Below are positions 1 to 9,007 of a stretch of 64,000 nucleotides of DNA, in pieces. A model generated the notes under the pieces. That model ran no database searches, was not told the origin of the DNA, and was given only the letters and a program-made list of their open reading frames with translations. Where the stretch lies: the NCBI GenBank assembly GCA_029960045.1, contig JASCOV010000013.1, forward strand, positions 1 through 64,000, read 5' to 3'. The position numbers and the translations under genes were made by a program. Every line of letters begins with the position of its first letter. Position 1 is the stretch's first letter. The stretch comes from Flavobacteriaceae bacterium PS02293 (GTDB lineage: Bacteria > Bacteroidota > Bacteroidia > Flavobacteriales > Weeksellaceae).

Positions 1-52
1 ATATTTGAATACTAATTGACACATGAAAAACAAGAGTTTTTATCAAAATTAA

Positions 53-126
53 GGGTGGTCAATTTAAACCGAAATTACCTGGTCACTTTGAATTGGAATT
101 GGGTGGTCAATATCACTGGAATTTAC
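53..126. repeat. Three imperfect ~24-bp direct repeats, IS21-type end remnant
   Basis: Three head-to-tail units start with GGTGGTCAATTT, CCTGGTCACTTT and GGTGGTCAATAT, each followed by an A/T-rich half that ends near GGAATT. Tandem terminal repeats with a TGGTCA core are typical of the ends of IS21-family elements in flavobacteria, where they bind the transposase. No istA or istB gene is in the window, so this is an end or a remnant. A 63-codon reading frame across it is made of the repeats and is not a gene. Confidence 0.45.
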
Positions 127-237
127 AATCATAGGACTTTCCATTTGGATTTACGCACTAAAAAAAGAATTACGAGAAACAGACGAAGTTCTAGATCAGT
201 GCTCTGAAAGATATTATCAAGAAATTAGTAAACAAGA

Positions 238-453
238 ATGAAAGAAGAATTGTCATTTTACGATTATACATTGTTAGCAGAAAATGATCAGTATGATTTG
301 GTTTTTACCATGGGAGAATTTATAGGTTCTTCCACTAGAAACGATATGAAATTCGCGCTCTATAAATTATGCAGTTTCTTTGTTGAAGTGGTGTATAATG
401 CAGAAGATAATAGGATTGTTAAACTAAGTAGTTTTATGAATGTTAGGAATTAA
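238..453 (+). CDS. Small conserved-type hypothetical protein (71 aa)
   Basis: Short acidic protein with no signal peptide or membrane segment. The pattern of a central FxLYKLxxFFVEVVYN followed by NRIVKL resembles a widespread family of small Bacteroidota hypothetical proteins that usually lie beside mobile or toxin-type genes. I know no function for it. It sits just inside the IS21-like repeats and is followed convergently by the XRE regulator. Confidence 0.5.
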   Translation: MKEELSFYDYTLLAENDQYDLVFTMGEFIGSSTRNDMKFALYKLCSFFVEVVYNAEDNRIVKLSSFMNVRN

Positions 454-499
454 AAAAGATATTCATATTGAAAAATATCCAAAAAAAACTGCTGGGATT

Positions 500-796
500 T
501 TAATCAGGAATATTTATGCCCTTAGCATTTTCAAATTCATTAAAGAATTTTTCTAAGGAATATTGTTCGTGCCTAAGTATATTATAAATTGTCGACATAG
601 GAATATTATAACCTTCAAGTAATTTCAATTTTGAAATTGTAGAGGAAGTTATTCCACAAAGTTTAGCATATTCATTTTGTGAAATAAGTTCACCTTTTTG
701 ATTACGGTACTCGCGTAGAAATTTACCTTCAATAAAATTGCACAAGTGTTTATTTACGAGAGCATTTTTTTTATTTATAACTTCTTTATCTGACAT
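500..796 (-). CDS. XRE-family helix-turn-helix transcriptional regulator (98 aa)
   Basis: A compact DNA-binding protein. Residues about 36-70 (ISQNEYAKLCGITSSTISKL) form a Cro/CI-type helix-turn-helix, followed by a short C-terminal helix. There is no ligand or peptidase domain, so it is probably a simple repressor. Its start lies 45 bases from a perfect palindrome at 842-857, the usual arrangement for an autoregulated repressor (inferred). The + strand promoter beyond the palindrome points towards the structured non-coding region, which it may control. Confidence 0.8.
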   Translation of the reverse strand: MSDKEVINKKNALVNKHLCNFIEGKFLREYRNQKGELISQNEYAKLCGITSSTISKLKLLEGYNIPMSTIYNILRHEQYSLEKFFNEFENAKGINIPD

Positions 797-841
797 ATAC
801 TGTAATCTTTATCAAAAGAAAAGATTAAAATGAAAAATACT

Positions 842-857
842 GTTCGCTAAAGCGAAC
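842..857. promoter_or_regulatory. Palindromic operator candidate
   Basis: GTTCGCTAAAGCGAAC is a perfect 7+2+7 palindrome lying between the XRE regulator gene and a + strand -7 element. Its TCGTTCG half-site recurs in the palindrome at 13925-13943. Binding by the adjacent regulator is inferred from position only. Confidence 0.55.
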
Positions 858-874
858 GATTTAAATATTTTTAT

Positions 875-882
875 TATATTTG
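875..882 (+). promoter_or_regulatory. Bacteroidota -7 promoter element
   Basis: TATATTTG matches the TAnnTTTG consensus exactly. It lies 18 bases beyond the operator and reads into the non-coding region 890-1440. A clear -33 TTG is not visible, so strength is uncertain. Confidence 0.45.
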
Positions 883-957
883 TAAAATAAGTTACTGTAA
901 TGTAACTTTGCGATACTTCAAAGAATTATAGAAGCTATTGCTTAGAATCTCGCCCTA

Positions 958-1197
958 AAACTGGTAATTTTTGCATACGAGAGGATAAGTAAGTTAGCTC
1001 ACGACCTAGGCGTGGGCTCTCTTATCTGTATGCGTGGGTATACCAGTACCTAGGGGCAGATAATGTTGAGTCCCATGCCGTTTTTGTTTCCCATGTTGTC
1101 CGTATTCTCCGCTTACTAAGCCGCTTCCCAAAATATACTAGAGTATAGTATCACACACGACACGATACAATGGGGTGTACAACCCATAGCGGCTTAA
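958..1197 (+). ncRNA. Candidate structured RNA or leader between the XRE gene and susC
   Basis: No credible reading frame is present, but the sequence folds by eye into nested helices. ACTGGTA (960-966) pairs with TACCAGT (1041-1047); inside it GCATAC (973-978) pairs with GTATGC (1028-1033), then GATAAG (984-989) with CTTATC (1021-1026), then GCTCACG (997-1003) with CGTGGGC (1011-1017). The apical loop carries the self-complementary CCTAGG, and a second CCTAGG sits at 1049-1054, so a pseudoknot is possible. A second domain is closed by TAAGCCGCT (1117-1125) and AGCGGCTTA (1188-1196) and holds two small hairpins. GGGAAAG (1255-1261) and CTTTCCC (1284-1290) form a further possible stem. I do not recognise a known riboswitch. 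The strand is chosen from the promoter at 875. Confidence 0.4.
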
Positions 1198-1445
1198 CAG
1201 CTTTCACGGGACATAATTTTTCTTTTCATATTAATTTCAAGGATTGTCTTTGGCGGGAAAGTAGATTACCATGTCACTTTAAGCTTTCCCCTAAAGCGAT
1301 CCGAAAAAACACGACATCAATGAAGTCTAACATCTAGCATCTAACATCTAAAACAAAAAAAGCCCTCCCAGCACCATTAGTATATTCGAGTGTACATAGT
1401 GCAGAAGAGAGCCCAAGTTCAACGAATTAAACCCTTATCAAAAGT

Positions 1446-4436
1446 ATGAAAAAAAACTTTTGCAGCCTGAGTCATATCCAATGGTCTTTCGGCTTCACCT
1501 TGCTCGTCTCGGGCATGGCAATAGGGCAGTTGCGGGTCATCACCGGCACTGTCACAGACAAAGACCAGCCTGTAAATGGGGTGTCAGTCTTTCAGGAAGG
1601 CACTAGTCAGGTGTCAGTAACCAACCAAAATGGCTTCTATCAGATTCAGGTCTCAGGCAAAGATCCTGTGATTGTCTTCCGGCATCCGGACTATGCGGAG
1701 CAGAAAATGCCCGTAGAGGGGAATAGCCAGATCAATATGATATTTAATGACAAAGCACGCTCCATAGAAGAAGTGGTGGTCAATGCAGGTTATTATAAAG
1801 TCAAAGACAAAGAACGCACAGGCAGTATTGCCAGGATCACTGCCAATGCAATAGAAAACCAGCCTGTAACCAATGTTTTGTCATCAGCGCAGGGACGCTT
1901 GTCAGGCGTCAGCATTACCCAGAATTCAGGAACGGCTGGTGGCGGTTTTGAAATTCAGATCCGGGGCAAAAACAGCCTGCGATTTGATGGGAATTATCCG
2001 CTGATCATTGTGGATGGTATGCCGCTCAATGCAGTGTCCAATGCGACAGCCGCATTATCAAGTGGTGTCCTTTCCAAAGGGGATGCGAGTCCGCTTAATG
2101 CTATCAACCCCAATGATATAGAGAGTATGGAAGTCCTTAAAGATGCAGATGCAACGGCAATCTATGGATCACGTGGGGCAAATGGCGTGGTCATCATTAC
2201 AACAAAGCACGGAAAGAAAGGGGGCTCGTCTCTGGATTTTACAAGCAGTATGTCTGTTTCCAAAATAGGGCAGTTGGTAAAGATGGCAGATACAGAACAG
2301 TATTTAAAGTTGCGGAAGGATGCCTATGCGAATGACGGCATTACCGCTTATCCTGCAACAGCTTATGATGTGAATGGGAAATGGAATGCAACCCGCAATA
2401 CCAACTGGTACAGGGAATTTATAGGTAAAGCTTATATGTCTCAACAACAGCAGCTGTCCTATTCCGGCGGCACAGAGAATACACAATACTATTTGGGCTT
2501 GTCTCATCTTGACCAGAGTACACCTTTTGGTGATGGTTTGGGTTACAAGCGGTCGGGGTTTAATTTCAATACAGTTTTTACAAGCGCAGATAAGAAATTA
2601 AAACTCAGTCCTACGGTTTACTATACCAAAGAAGACAACCGCCAGACCGATGCCGATCTCACAAGGCAGATCCTTCTGTCACCCAATGCACCGGCACTGT
2701 ATAATACTTCTGGTCAGCTCAATTGGGAAAGCAATACCTTTCTAAATCCTTTGGCGAAACTGGAAAACAGGTACAATGCAGGGATTAAAGTGTTATCTGC
2801 TAACCTGAATGCCAGCTATGAAATGTCTTCGGACTGGTCTCTGAAATTAAATGCTGGCTACACCCAGACCCAGCAGAACGAGACGCGGCTCAATCCGTCA
2901 TCGGCATTCAATCCCAATCTCGGCTACACCAGCAGCATCTCGGTAAGGTATGAAGGCATCGTATCGAAATCAAGCTGGATCATCGAGCCGCAGCTGCATT
3001 GGAACAAAAAATGGAACAGCCATGGGTTCAGTGCATTGTTAGGGAGCACCTTCGAAGAACGCAAGGATGATATTCTAAGGGTGCAGGGGTCGGATTTTAC
3101 ATCAAATGAATTCATCGACAACCTGTCCAATGCGAGGGTAAAGAATGTGACGGAAGATACGAATGTTCAATACCGTTATACAGCCTTCTTTGGTCGATTC
3201 AACTACAATTATGCGGGAAAATATATCCTGAATTTAACAGCCAGAAGGGATGGCTCCAGCAGGTTTGGACCTGATAAGCGCTTTGCAAATTTCGGAGCAG
3301 TGGGTGCCGCCTGGCTATTTTCTGAGGAGCGTCTGATTAAAGAGCATCTGCCTTGGTTCAGCTATGGGAAACTGAGAGCCAGTCTTGGAACTTCAGGAAG
3401 CGATCTCATCGGGGACTACCAGTTCCTCAATACCTACACGACAACTTCTCAGGCCTACGATGGGACTGTTGGCATCTATCCATCACGTCTGTTCAATCCT
3501 AATTTCAGCTGGGAAAAGACCTCTAAGTTGGAGGCGGCTGTAGAAATGGGCTTTTTGAAAGAGAGGCTGAATCTGTCAGTCGCTTGGTTTCGCAACCGCT
3601 CTTCCAATCAGCTGGTCGGTATGCCTTTGCCTGCAACTACAGGCTTTCCTGTCATTCAGAGTAATTTCGATGCAAGAGTGGAAAACTCAGGGCTGGAAGC
3701 GGATCTCAATGTCTCTATCCTGAAGAAAGGTGCCGTGAAATGGAATCTGAACGCCAACCTGACCATACCCAGAAATAAGCTTTTGGAATATGATAATCTG
3801 TCTGCTTCTTCTTATTCGGCAACCTATGAAGTAGGGTCTTCTCTGAATATCAAAAAAGTATTTGAGCTCAAGGGTGTGAACCCTACGACAGGTTTGTTTG
3901 AATTCACAGATTTTAATGGCGATGGTAAGATAGACAACAGCGACCGCACCAAGGTGGTGGACATCGGCATTAAATACTTCGGAGGATTGGGAAGTCAGCT
4001 CACGGTTAAAAACTGGTCGCTGGACTTCTTGTTCCAGGTCGTGAAGCAGCGCCAGTTCAGCCTCGATTACAGCTTACCGCTTTTCGGTAATATGTCAAAT
4101 GTTCCAGGCTATATGTTGGACTATTGGACGATAGACAATCCCAATGCACGGTATCAGAAACCAAGTACAGGCTCAAACGCCAATACTTCCAGAGCCTGGG
4201 CGCAATACCAGGGGAGTGATGCGGTCATTGTCGACGCATCCTACATCCGGCTGAATAACATCCGGATTGGATACAAAGTACCGCTGACCGCAGGGTTTAT
4301 CAGACAGCTCCTGCTACAGCTTCACGGTCAGAACCTTTGGACAGTCACAAAATACAAAGGGATCGATCCCGAAGTGCAGGGCTTGTACATTCCGGCACCC
4401 AGAACGGTGTCTCTTTCTGCTAACATCAAATTCTAA
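1446..4436 (+). CDS. SusC/RagA-family TonB-dependent outer-membrane transporter (996 aa)
   Basis: Outer-membrane importer that takes up oligomeric nutrients captured by a SusD lid, energised through TonB. The order is a signal peptide (about 1-27), a carboxypeptidase-regulatory-like beta-sandwich (about 30-105, VITGTVTD start), a plug domain (about 120-260) with the family signatures GRLSGVSI, INPNDIESMEVLKDA and YGSRGANGVV, and a long beta-barrel ending in a terminal Phe. Length is normal for the family. It starts an operon with susD (5-base gap) and an S9 peptidase. The substrate cannot be read; with a peptidase and no glycoside hydrolase nearby, peptides are a reasonable guess. Coding GC is visibly higher than in the core region. 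Confidence 0.95.
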   Translation: MKKNFCSLSHIQWSFGFTLLVSGMAIGQLRVITGTVTDKDQPVNGVSVFQEGTSQVSVTNQNGFYQIQVSGKDPVIVFRHPDYAEQKMPVEGNSQINMIFNDKARSIEEVVVNAGYYKVKDKERTGSIARITANAIENQPVTNVLSSAQGRLSGVSITQNSGTAGGGFEIQIRGKNSLRFDGNYPLIIVDGMPLNAVSNATAALSSGVLSKGDASPLNAINPNDIESMEVLKDADATAIYGSRGANGVVIITTKHGKKGGSSLDFTSSMSVSKIGQLVKMADTEQYLKLRKDAYANDGITAYPATAYDVNGKWNATRNTNWYREFIGKAYMSQQQQLSYSGGTENTQYYLGLSHLDQSTPFGDGLGYKRSGFNFNTVFTSADKKLKLSPTVYYTKEDNRQTDADLTRQILLSPNAPALYNTSGQLNWESNTFLNPLAKLENRYNAGIKVLSANLNASYEMSSDWSLKLNAGYTQTQQNETRLNPSSAFNPNLGYTSSISVRYEGIVSKSSWIIEPQLHWNKKWNSHGFSALLGSTFEERKDDILRVQGSDFTSNEFIDNLSNARVKNVTEDTNVQYRYTAFFGRFNYNYAGKYILNLTARRDGSSRFGPDKRFANFGAVGAAWLFSEERLIKEHLPWFSYGKLRASLGTSGSDLIGDYQFLNTYTTTSQAYDGTVGIYPSRLFNPNFSWEKTSKLEAAVEMGFLKERLNLSVAWFRNRSSNQLVGMPLPATTGFPVIQSNFDARVENSGLEADLNVSILKKGAVKWNLNANLTIPRNKLLEYDNLSASSYSATYEVGSSLNIKKVFELKGVNPTTGLFEFTDFNGDGKIDNSDRTKVVDIGIKYFGGLGSQLTVKNWSLDFLFQVVKQRQFSLDYSLPLFGNMSNVPGYMLDYWTIDNPNARYQKPSTGSNANTSRAWAQYQGSDAVIVDASYIRLNNIRIGYKVPLTAGFIRQLLLQLHGQNLWTVTKYKGIDPEVQGLYIPAPRTVSLSANIKF

Positions 4437-4441
4437 AAAAA

Positions 4442-5836
4442 ATGAAACCTAATATTATAAAAGTTAAAAGTGCTTTTTGGGCAATAGCATTGCTGATGCT
4501 CACAAGTACAGCTTGTGAAAAATTCCTCGAAGTCGACGATCCCAACAACCAGATCTCGCAGGAAACAGTTTTTAAAGATAAAAACCTAGCCTATGCGGCT
4601 TTGGCGGATGTCTATTCAAACCTGAGAACCAATACGATGCTGAATGGTGGACTGAATGGGGTCGGCACATTGACTGGCTGTTATACCGATGAACTGTCGT
4701 CTGTGAGCAATCAGGCAGTAGATTTTAAGGCGTTCTACGAATTGGGCGTACAGCAGAACACAACGGTAATCGGCACGATTTGGACCAATGCTTATAAACA
4801 GATCTATGCTGTCAATAATATAATTGAAGGCGTGGGCAGGAGTGGCGCTTATCTGGACGCTGCAACCACCGCTCAGATTTTGGGAGAGGCGTATTTTATT
4901 CGAGCCTTTCTCCATTTTTATTTGGTCAATTTGTATGGCGGCATCCCCTATGTTACGGGCACTTCTTATCTGGAAAACCAGACGGTTTCAAGGCTGCCAG
5001 TTTCGGAAGTTTATCAGAGGATAGAATCTGATTATCTTCAGTCGGAACAAAGGCTGACGGATACTTATCCGACTGCAAGCAGGAGCAGGATCAACAGGTC
5101 GGGGGTACGATTGGCTTTAGCCCGATTATATCTTTACACGAAGAAATATGATTTGGCTAAAAATAAAGCAGAGCTGGTTATTCAAAATCCCTTGTATCCA
5201 ATGGAACAGGATCTCAGCAAAACATTTCTCAAAGACAGCAAAAGTGCTGTCTGGCAGTTTATGCCGGTCGAGGCAGGCGCAAATACTTTAGAAGGTCAGT
5301 ACTATATCTTTGTCAGCCTGCCGCCCCAAAATGTAGTTTTGTCCACTGGATTCCTCAACTCTTTTGAACCAAACGACCTGCGGAAGCAAAAATGGACCAA
5401 AAGCCTTTCCAATGCGGCAATGAATTATGCGCATCCTTTTAAGTACACCCAAAACAACAAGACGACGGCTTCTTTGGAGTATTCAGTAGTGCTCAGAGTC
5501 GAAGAGGCTTACCTGATTTTGGCAGAAGCGGAAAATGAACTCAACAATACGCAGGCGGCTCTGAATGCCCTGAACAAATTAAGGTCAAGAGCTGGGTTGC
5601 CCTTGCTTTACAACCTGGGAACAGGTCAGTTGAAGTCAGCAGTGATGGATGAGCGTCGGCACGAACTCTTTACGGAATTTGGCCACCGCTTTTTTGATCT
5701 GAAAAGAAATGGCCTGCTCAACGCCTATATGCCTTCCGTAAAACCAAATTGGAGGGATTATATGGAACTTCTGCCCCTGCCTGAAAATGAACTGCTGGCT
5801 AATCCAAACCTTAAACCTCAGAATAATGGCTATTAA
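4442..5836 (+). CDS. RagB/SusD-family nutrient-binding outer-membrane lipoprotein (464 aa)
   Basis: Surface lipoprotein that closes over the SusC pore and binds the substrate. It has a lipoprotein signal with LTSTAC (Cys25 predicted to be lipidated), then the TPR-like SusD fold with AYFIRAFLHFYLVNLYGGIPY near residue 150 and a C-terminal SusD signature (LNALNKLRSRAGLP, then DERRHELFTEFGHRFFDLKR). It lies 5 bases after susC. Its last codons overlap the start of the S9 peptidase by 11 bases, so translation is probably coupled. Confidence 0.95.
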   Translation: MKPNIIKVKSAFWAIALLMLTSTACEKFLEVDDPNNQISQETVFKDKNLAYAALADVYSNLRTNTMLNGGLNGVGTLTGCYTDELSSVSNQAVDFKAFYELGVQQNTTVIGTIWTNAYKQIYAVNNIIEGVGRSGAYLDAATTAQILGEAYFIRAFLHFYLVNLYGGIPYVTGTSYLENQTVSRLPVSEVYQRIESDYLQSEQRLTDTYPTASRSRINRSGVRLALARLYLYTKKYDLAKNKAELVIQNPLYPMEQDLSKTFLKDSKSAVWQFMPVEAGANTLEGQYYIFVSLPPQNVVLSTGFLNSFEPNDLRKQKWTKSLSNAAMNYAHPFKYTQNNKTTASLEYSVVLRVEEAYLILAEAENELNNTQAALNALNKLRSRAGLPLLYNLGTGQLKSAVMDERRHELFTEFGHRFFDLKRNGLLNAYMPSVKPNWRDYMELLPLPENELLANPNLKPQNNGY

Positions 5837-8291
5837 CATCATCAGGTTTTTTCTGTTGCTTTTATTGCTTTTCTTTTCAAAAGTTTCTGCCCAGAACACG
5901 AAACCGGAACAGCAATTTGATAAATGGTACGATGTGGTGAACAGAAGTATCAGCGGTGATGGTAAATGGAGTGTTTTTGCAAAGGTTTATGATCCTTCCG
6001 TTTACATCACAGTGCTTCTTAATACAAAGACTGGCGATACCATAAATTTGAAAGGGGTCACTAATACTTTTTTGGATAATCATCTGTTCGCTGGCCTTCA
6101 GGGAAAAGGCGTCCTGCAGTTGATGGATTTAAAGACAGCGGAACGGAGCATAGTCAGTAATGTAGCTTCGTTCTATTTCTCCAAAGGCTTGGCTTATGGT
6201 TTCGCTGTGAGTAGGGACAAGGAATTGATCCGCCTGAATAAGGCGGCAAAACCTGTCACGGTGGCTGAAGGGGTTTTTAAAGCGGAAGCCCTTAATGATG
6301 ACCTGCTGCTGATCGTCAGCGGACGGTCATCTTTTATCGTCAGCCGGAAGAGTGGCAGGATAACCACCGTTTTGGAAGCAGTCACTTCTAAAAATTTCAA
6401 GTGCCAGACATCTGATCCTGATATAGGTATTTCAAAATTCCTGTTGAATAGCGAAGGGAAGTTGAAAGTTGTGTATTACGCCTGGACTGGCAGAAAGGTT
6501 TTCGAAAAGGATCTGGATCAGAGCGTTGATGCCTATTCGGATTTTCGCTTTGGTGATAAGGATATGCTCATTGCAACAAGGCCGGTCAGGAAAATAGCTT
6601 ACAAAGACAGCATTGAACAGTGGAGTGGGGAGGATAAGGAACTGAGGCCTGGTATTGATAGAAAAAATCCGACTAATTTTGATGCGTTGCTGTTGGATGT
6701 AAACAGTGGTAAAAAGATTCTTAATCCGGATGCCACGGAGGTTACGCAACGTTATTTGATTGCTGATGACCAGTATCTGATGGAGGTACTAAATTATGCA
6801 AATAGTGACCTGAATACCGAATTTCTGATCCCATCCATCAGGATCCGAAATGTACATTCAGGTGAAATTGAGTTTCAGGTTCAGAAAGCTAAAAATTTCT
6901 ATCCAACCCGGGATGGTTTTCTGTTTTACTTTGAGGGTCAAGATTGGTGGATGTATGATCTCAAAAAGAAAGTCAGTAGCAACCTGACAGGCCTCTTAAA
7001 AGAAGAATTCTACCACTACAACAGGCTGAATCATAACAATACCTCTCCTGTGGGAGACCTCCATTTTTCTAAAAACCTGAAAAAATGTTATTTTACTTCT
7101 AAAAATAACATTTGGGAATATGATAGGGAAACGAAGCGGTGGACCAACAGGACAAAGTCAGATGATCCTCAAATTTCTTTCAGAATAATTAACCAGTCTA
7201 TGGGTAAGTCAGACCATTTAAAATGGGGGGCGTACAGAATAATTAAGGAAGATTACATCCCGTTGAAGATATTGCATAGGGATGAGGTAAGGGAAGGGCT
7301 CGCAGTCATACAAGGGCAGAGGATGGAAATTGTTGAACCCGTGGATCTGTATCATATGGATCATGTAGTCTGCACAGACTTGCGTTTTTCTTATACAAAG
7401 GAAAATGCAAATTTACCCATCGTTGTGAAACAATATAAAACGGAGGCACAACAGCCTTCAGATATTTTCAGGTCCAATACAGAAAACTATAGGGCATCCG
7501 AATTTCCGGAGTCTGTCATCATCCCTTATCGGGACAGAGATCAGCTGGAGACTTATGTCAGCGTGGTGTTGCCTCCCAATTACAATCCACAAAAAAAATA
7601 CCCTGCAATTGTCCGGGTATACGAAAATACAGCGGCGGCATTCAAGGCCTTTTATAGGCCGTCTTATTACAATGAGCCGGGATTCAACCGGACATTGGCT
7701 GCATTGCAGGACTACATAATTATATTGCCGCGCATCACCTATAAGATCAATGAACCTGGGAATTCGGCATTGACTGCCGTTGAGGATGCTTTGGCAGTAG
7801 TATCAAAGAGATACAGTGTGGATTTGACAAAGCTTGGCATTAGTGGAGAGTCTTTCGGTGGTTTTGAAACCAATTACATTATTGCCCATTCCGGCATGTT
7901 CAGGGTCGCAGTCAGCGGAGCTTCCCTCTCAGATATCACAGCAGATTATTTTACAATGAGTAAAAATAATTTTAGAGCTAATGTCTGGAGATATTCCGAT
8001 CAGAGCTTTAGGTTTTCAGGGGATTTCTACAGTAACAAAGAGGTCTATTATCAGAACAATCCGGTATTTCACTCTGATAAAATAAACACACCATTGTTGC
8101 TTTGGGCCGGAAAGGAAGATTATCACGTCAACTGGTCACAGAGCGTTGCAATGTACATTGCTTTAAGGAGTTTGCAGAAGCCGGTGAAATTGTTTTTGTT
8201 TCCGGGGGACGCACATACATTAACAAAGCCTGAAAATCAGGTAAAGGCAACAAAGCATTTTTTGAATTGGTTCAACCAGTACCTGAAATAA
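5826..8291 (+). CDS. Secreted S9-family prolyl-oligopeptidase-like peptidase (821 aa)
   Basis: Serine peptidase of the alpha/beta-hydrolase type, probably periplasmic or surface-exposed. The chosen ATG at 5826 gives a clean signal peptide ending at VSAQ; an upstream in-frame ATG at 5787 would add residues encoded inside susD. The N-terminal part is a beta-propeller-like domain, and the C-terminal 250 residues carry the catalytic set: GESFGG with Ser676, Asp765 in GKEDYH and His797 in GDAHTL. It overlaps the susD end by 11 bases, which ties it to the SusCD transporter and suggests it trims peptides before or after import (inference). Confidence 0.88.
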   Translation: MAINIIRFFLLLLLLFFSKVSAQNTKPEQQFDKWYDVVNRSISGDGKWSVFAKVYDPSVYITVLLNTKTGDTINLKGVTNTFLDNHLFAGLQGKGVLQLMDLKTAERSIVSNVASFYFSKGLAYGFAVSRDKELIRLNKAAKPVTVAEGVFKAEALNDDLLLIVSGRSSFIVSRKSGRITTVLEAVTSKNFKCQTSDPDIGISKFLLNSEGKLKVVYYAWTGRKVFEKDLDQSVDAYSDFRFGDKDMLIATRPVRKIAYKDSIEQWSGEDKELRPGIDRKNPTNFDALLLDVNSGKKILNPDATEVTQRYLIADDQYLMEVLNYANSDLNTEFLIPSIRIRNVHSGEIEFQVQKAKNFYPTRDGFLFYFEGQDWWMYDLKKKVSSNLTGLLKEEFYHYNRLNHNNTSPVGDLHFSKNLKKCYFTSKNNIWEYDRETKRWTNRTKSDDPQISFRIINQSMGKSDHLKWGAYRIIKEDYIPLKILHRDEVREGLAVIQGQRMEIVEPVDLYHMDHVVCTDLRFSYTKENANLPIVVKQYKTEAQQPSDIFRSNTENYRASEFPESVIIPYRDRDQLETYVSVVLPPNYNPQKKYPAIVRVYENTAAAFKAFYRPSYYNEPGFNRTLAALQDYIIILPRITYKINEPGNSALTAVEDALAVVSKRYSVDLTKLGISGESFGGFETNYIIAHSGMFRVAVSGASLSDITADYFTMSKNNFRANVWRYSDQSFRFSGDFYSNKEVYYQNNPVFHSDKINTPLLLWAGKEDYHVNWSQSVAMYIALRSLQKPVKLFLFPGDAHTLTKPENQVKATKHFLNWFNQYLK

Positions 8292-8304
8292 TGGTTTCAA
8301 TAAA

Positions 8305-8332
8305 AAAAGAGCTGCTTTCTAGCAGCTCTTTT
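8305..8332. terminator. Bidirectional terminator
   Basis: AAAAGAGCTGCT, a 4-base loop, then AGCAGCTCTTTT. It lies between the convergent S9 peptidase and DUF6520 genes and has A- and T-tracts for both strands. Confidence 0.85.
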
Positions 8333-8335
8333 CTG

Positions 8336-8593
8336 TTAAGGCTTGTAAAGCATATGGTGACAGCTTGTACCATCCAATTCATATAAAGTATTTCCGTCGC
8401 CATCCTGACAGATGTACGGGGACAGGACATTCGAACATTCAATAAAGGTATTGATACAAATAGGGTTATCGATATCTGTATTCATTAGGTAACCGTCTAT
8501 CGCAACTCCTTTTGTAGCATTAAAACTTTGGATCAGCAATGCCATAATTGTTGCAAGAAGGATTATCGGAACAGGTATATAATTATTTTTCAT
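8336..8593 (-). CDS. DUF6520-like small secreted Cys-rich protein (85 aa)
   Basis: N-terminal signal or anchor segment (about 7-24, PIILLATIMALLIQSF) followed by a short domain with four cysteines in the pattern CxNTFIxCS...CQDGxGNxLxExDGTSC and a terminal LYKP. It is a paralogue of the protein at 8723-8983, with the same cysteine spacing and C-terminus. DUF6520 proteins are small exported Bacteroidota proteins of unknown function. The 129 bases between the two paralogues include a terminator, so this copy may be transcribed separately. Confidence 0.7.
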   Translation of the reverse strand: MKNNYIPVPIILLATIMALLIQSFNATKGVAIDGYLMNTDIDNPICINTFIECSNVLSPYICQDGDGNTLYELDGTSCHHMLYKP

Positions 8594-8697
8594 AATGTTT
8601 TATTTTTAATGGGGACTTTATGATAGGCAATAGAAGTTTCTTAGGTCTGACATATCCATTGACTAACATCAAATATTTTGATACAGTGTATAATAAA

Positions 8698-8715
8698 AGC
8701 TGCCTCTCGGCAGCT
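8698..8715 (-). terminator. Terminator after the first DUF6520 gene
   Basis: AGCTGCC, 4-base loop, GGCAGCT, followed on the minus strand by TTTTATTA. It lies 8 bases past the stop of the 8723-8983 gene. Confidence 0.75.
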
Positions 8716-8722
8716 CTTCTAG

Positions 8723-8983
8723 TTATGGTCTGTATAGTGATACCGGGCAGCTGGTGCCGTCTATCTCACGCAATACATTGCCGCTACCGTCCTGACAGGC
8801 AAAAGCTGTCGGTACAGTAGAGCAGCTGATAAATGTATTTTCACATTTTGGATTTTGTGGATCGCTGTTGTCAAATAGATAGCCGTCCACGATGGCACTC
8901 TCCTGAGTTTTGAAACTCTGGGTTACAAAGGCTGTACCTGTAGCCATCAGGCCTACAAATACTGGTAAAATGATTCTTTTCAT
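8723..8983 (-). CDS. DUF6520-like small secreted Cys-rich protein (86 aa)
   Basis: Signal peptide (about 1-22), then four cysteines in CxNTFISCS...CQDGSGNVLREIDGTSC and a terminal LYRP, nearly the same skeleton as the neighbour at 8336-8593. It is last in a close-packed minus-strand operon with the MauE/DoxX protein (24-base gap) and the two small genes upstream. Four cysteines in an exported protein next to a MauE-type redox protein suggest two disulphides whose formation may need that partner (inference). Confidence 0.75.
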   Translation of the reverse strand: MKRIILPVFVGLMATGTAFVTQSFKTQESAIVDGYLFDNSDPQNPKCENTFISCSTVPTAFACQDGSGNVLREIDGTSCPVSLYRP

Positions 8984-9007
8984 AATAAAGGAATTTGTTT
9001 GTTTTGC

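Noticed and set aside
16..207. 63-codon + strand frame
   Set aside because: Built from the IS21-type direct repeats; no protein-like pattern.
897..1445. Known riboswitch, tmRNA or RNase P RNA
   Set aside because: None of the diagnostic conserved motifs (T-loop GGTTCGAATCC, RNase P CR motifs, TPP or cobalamin boxes) could be found.
8620..8820. + strand frame between the DUF6520 genes
   Set aside because: Crosses a minus-strand terminator and runs antisense into a DUF6520 gene.
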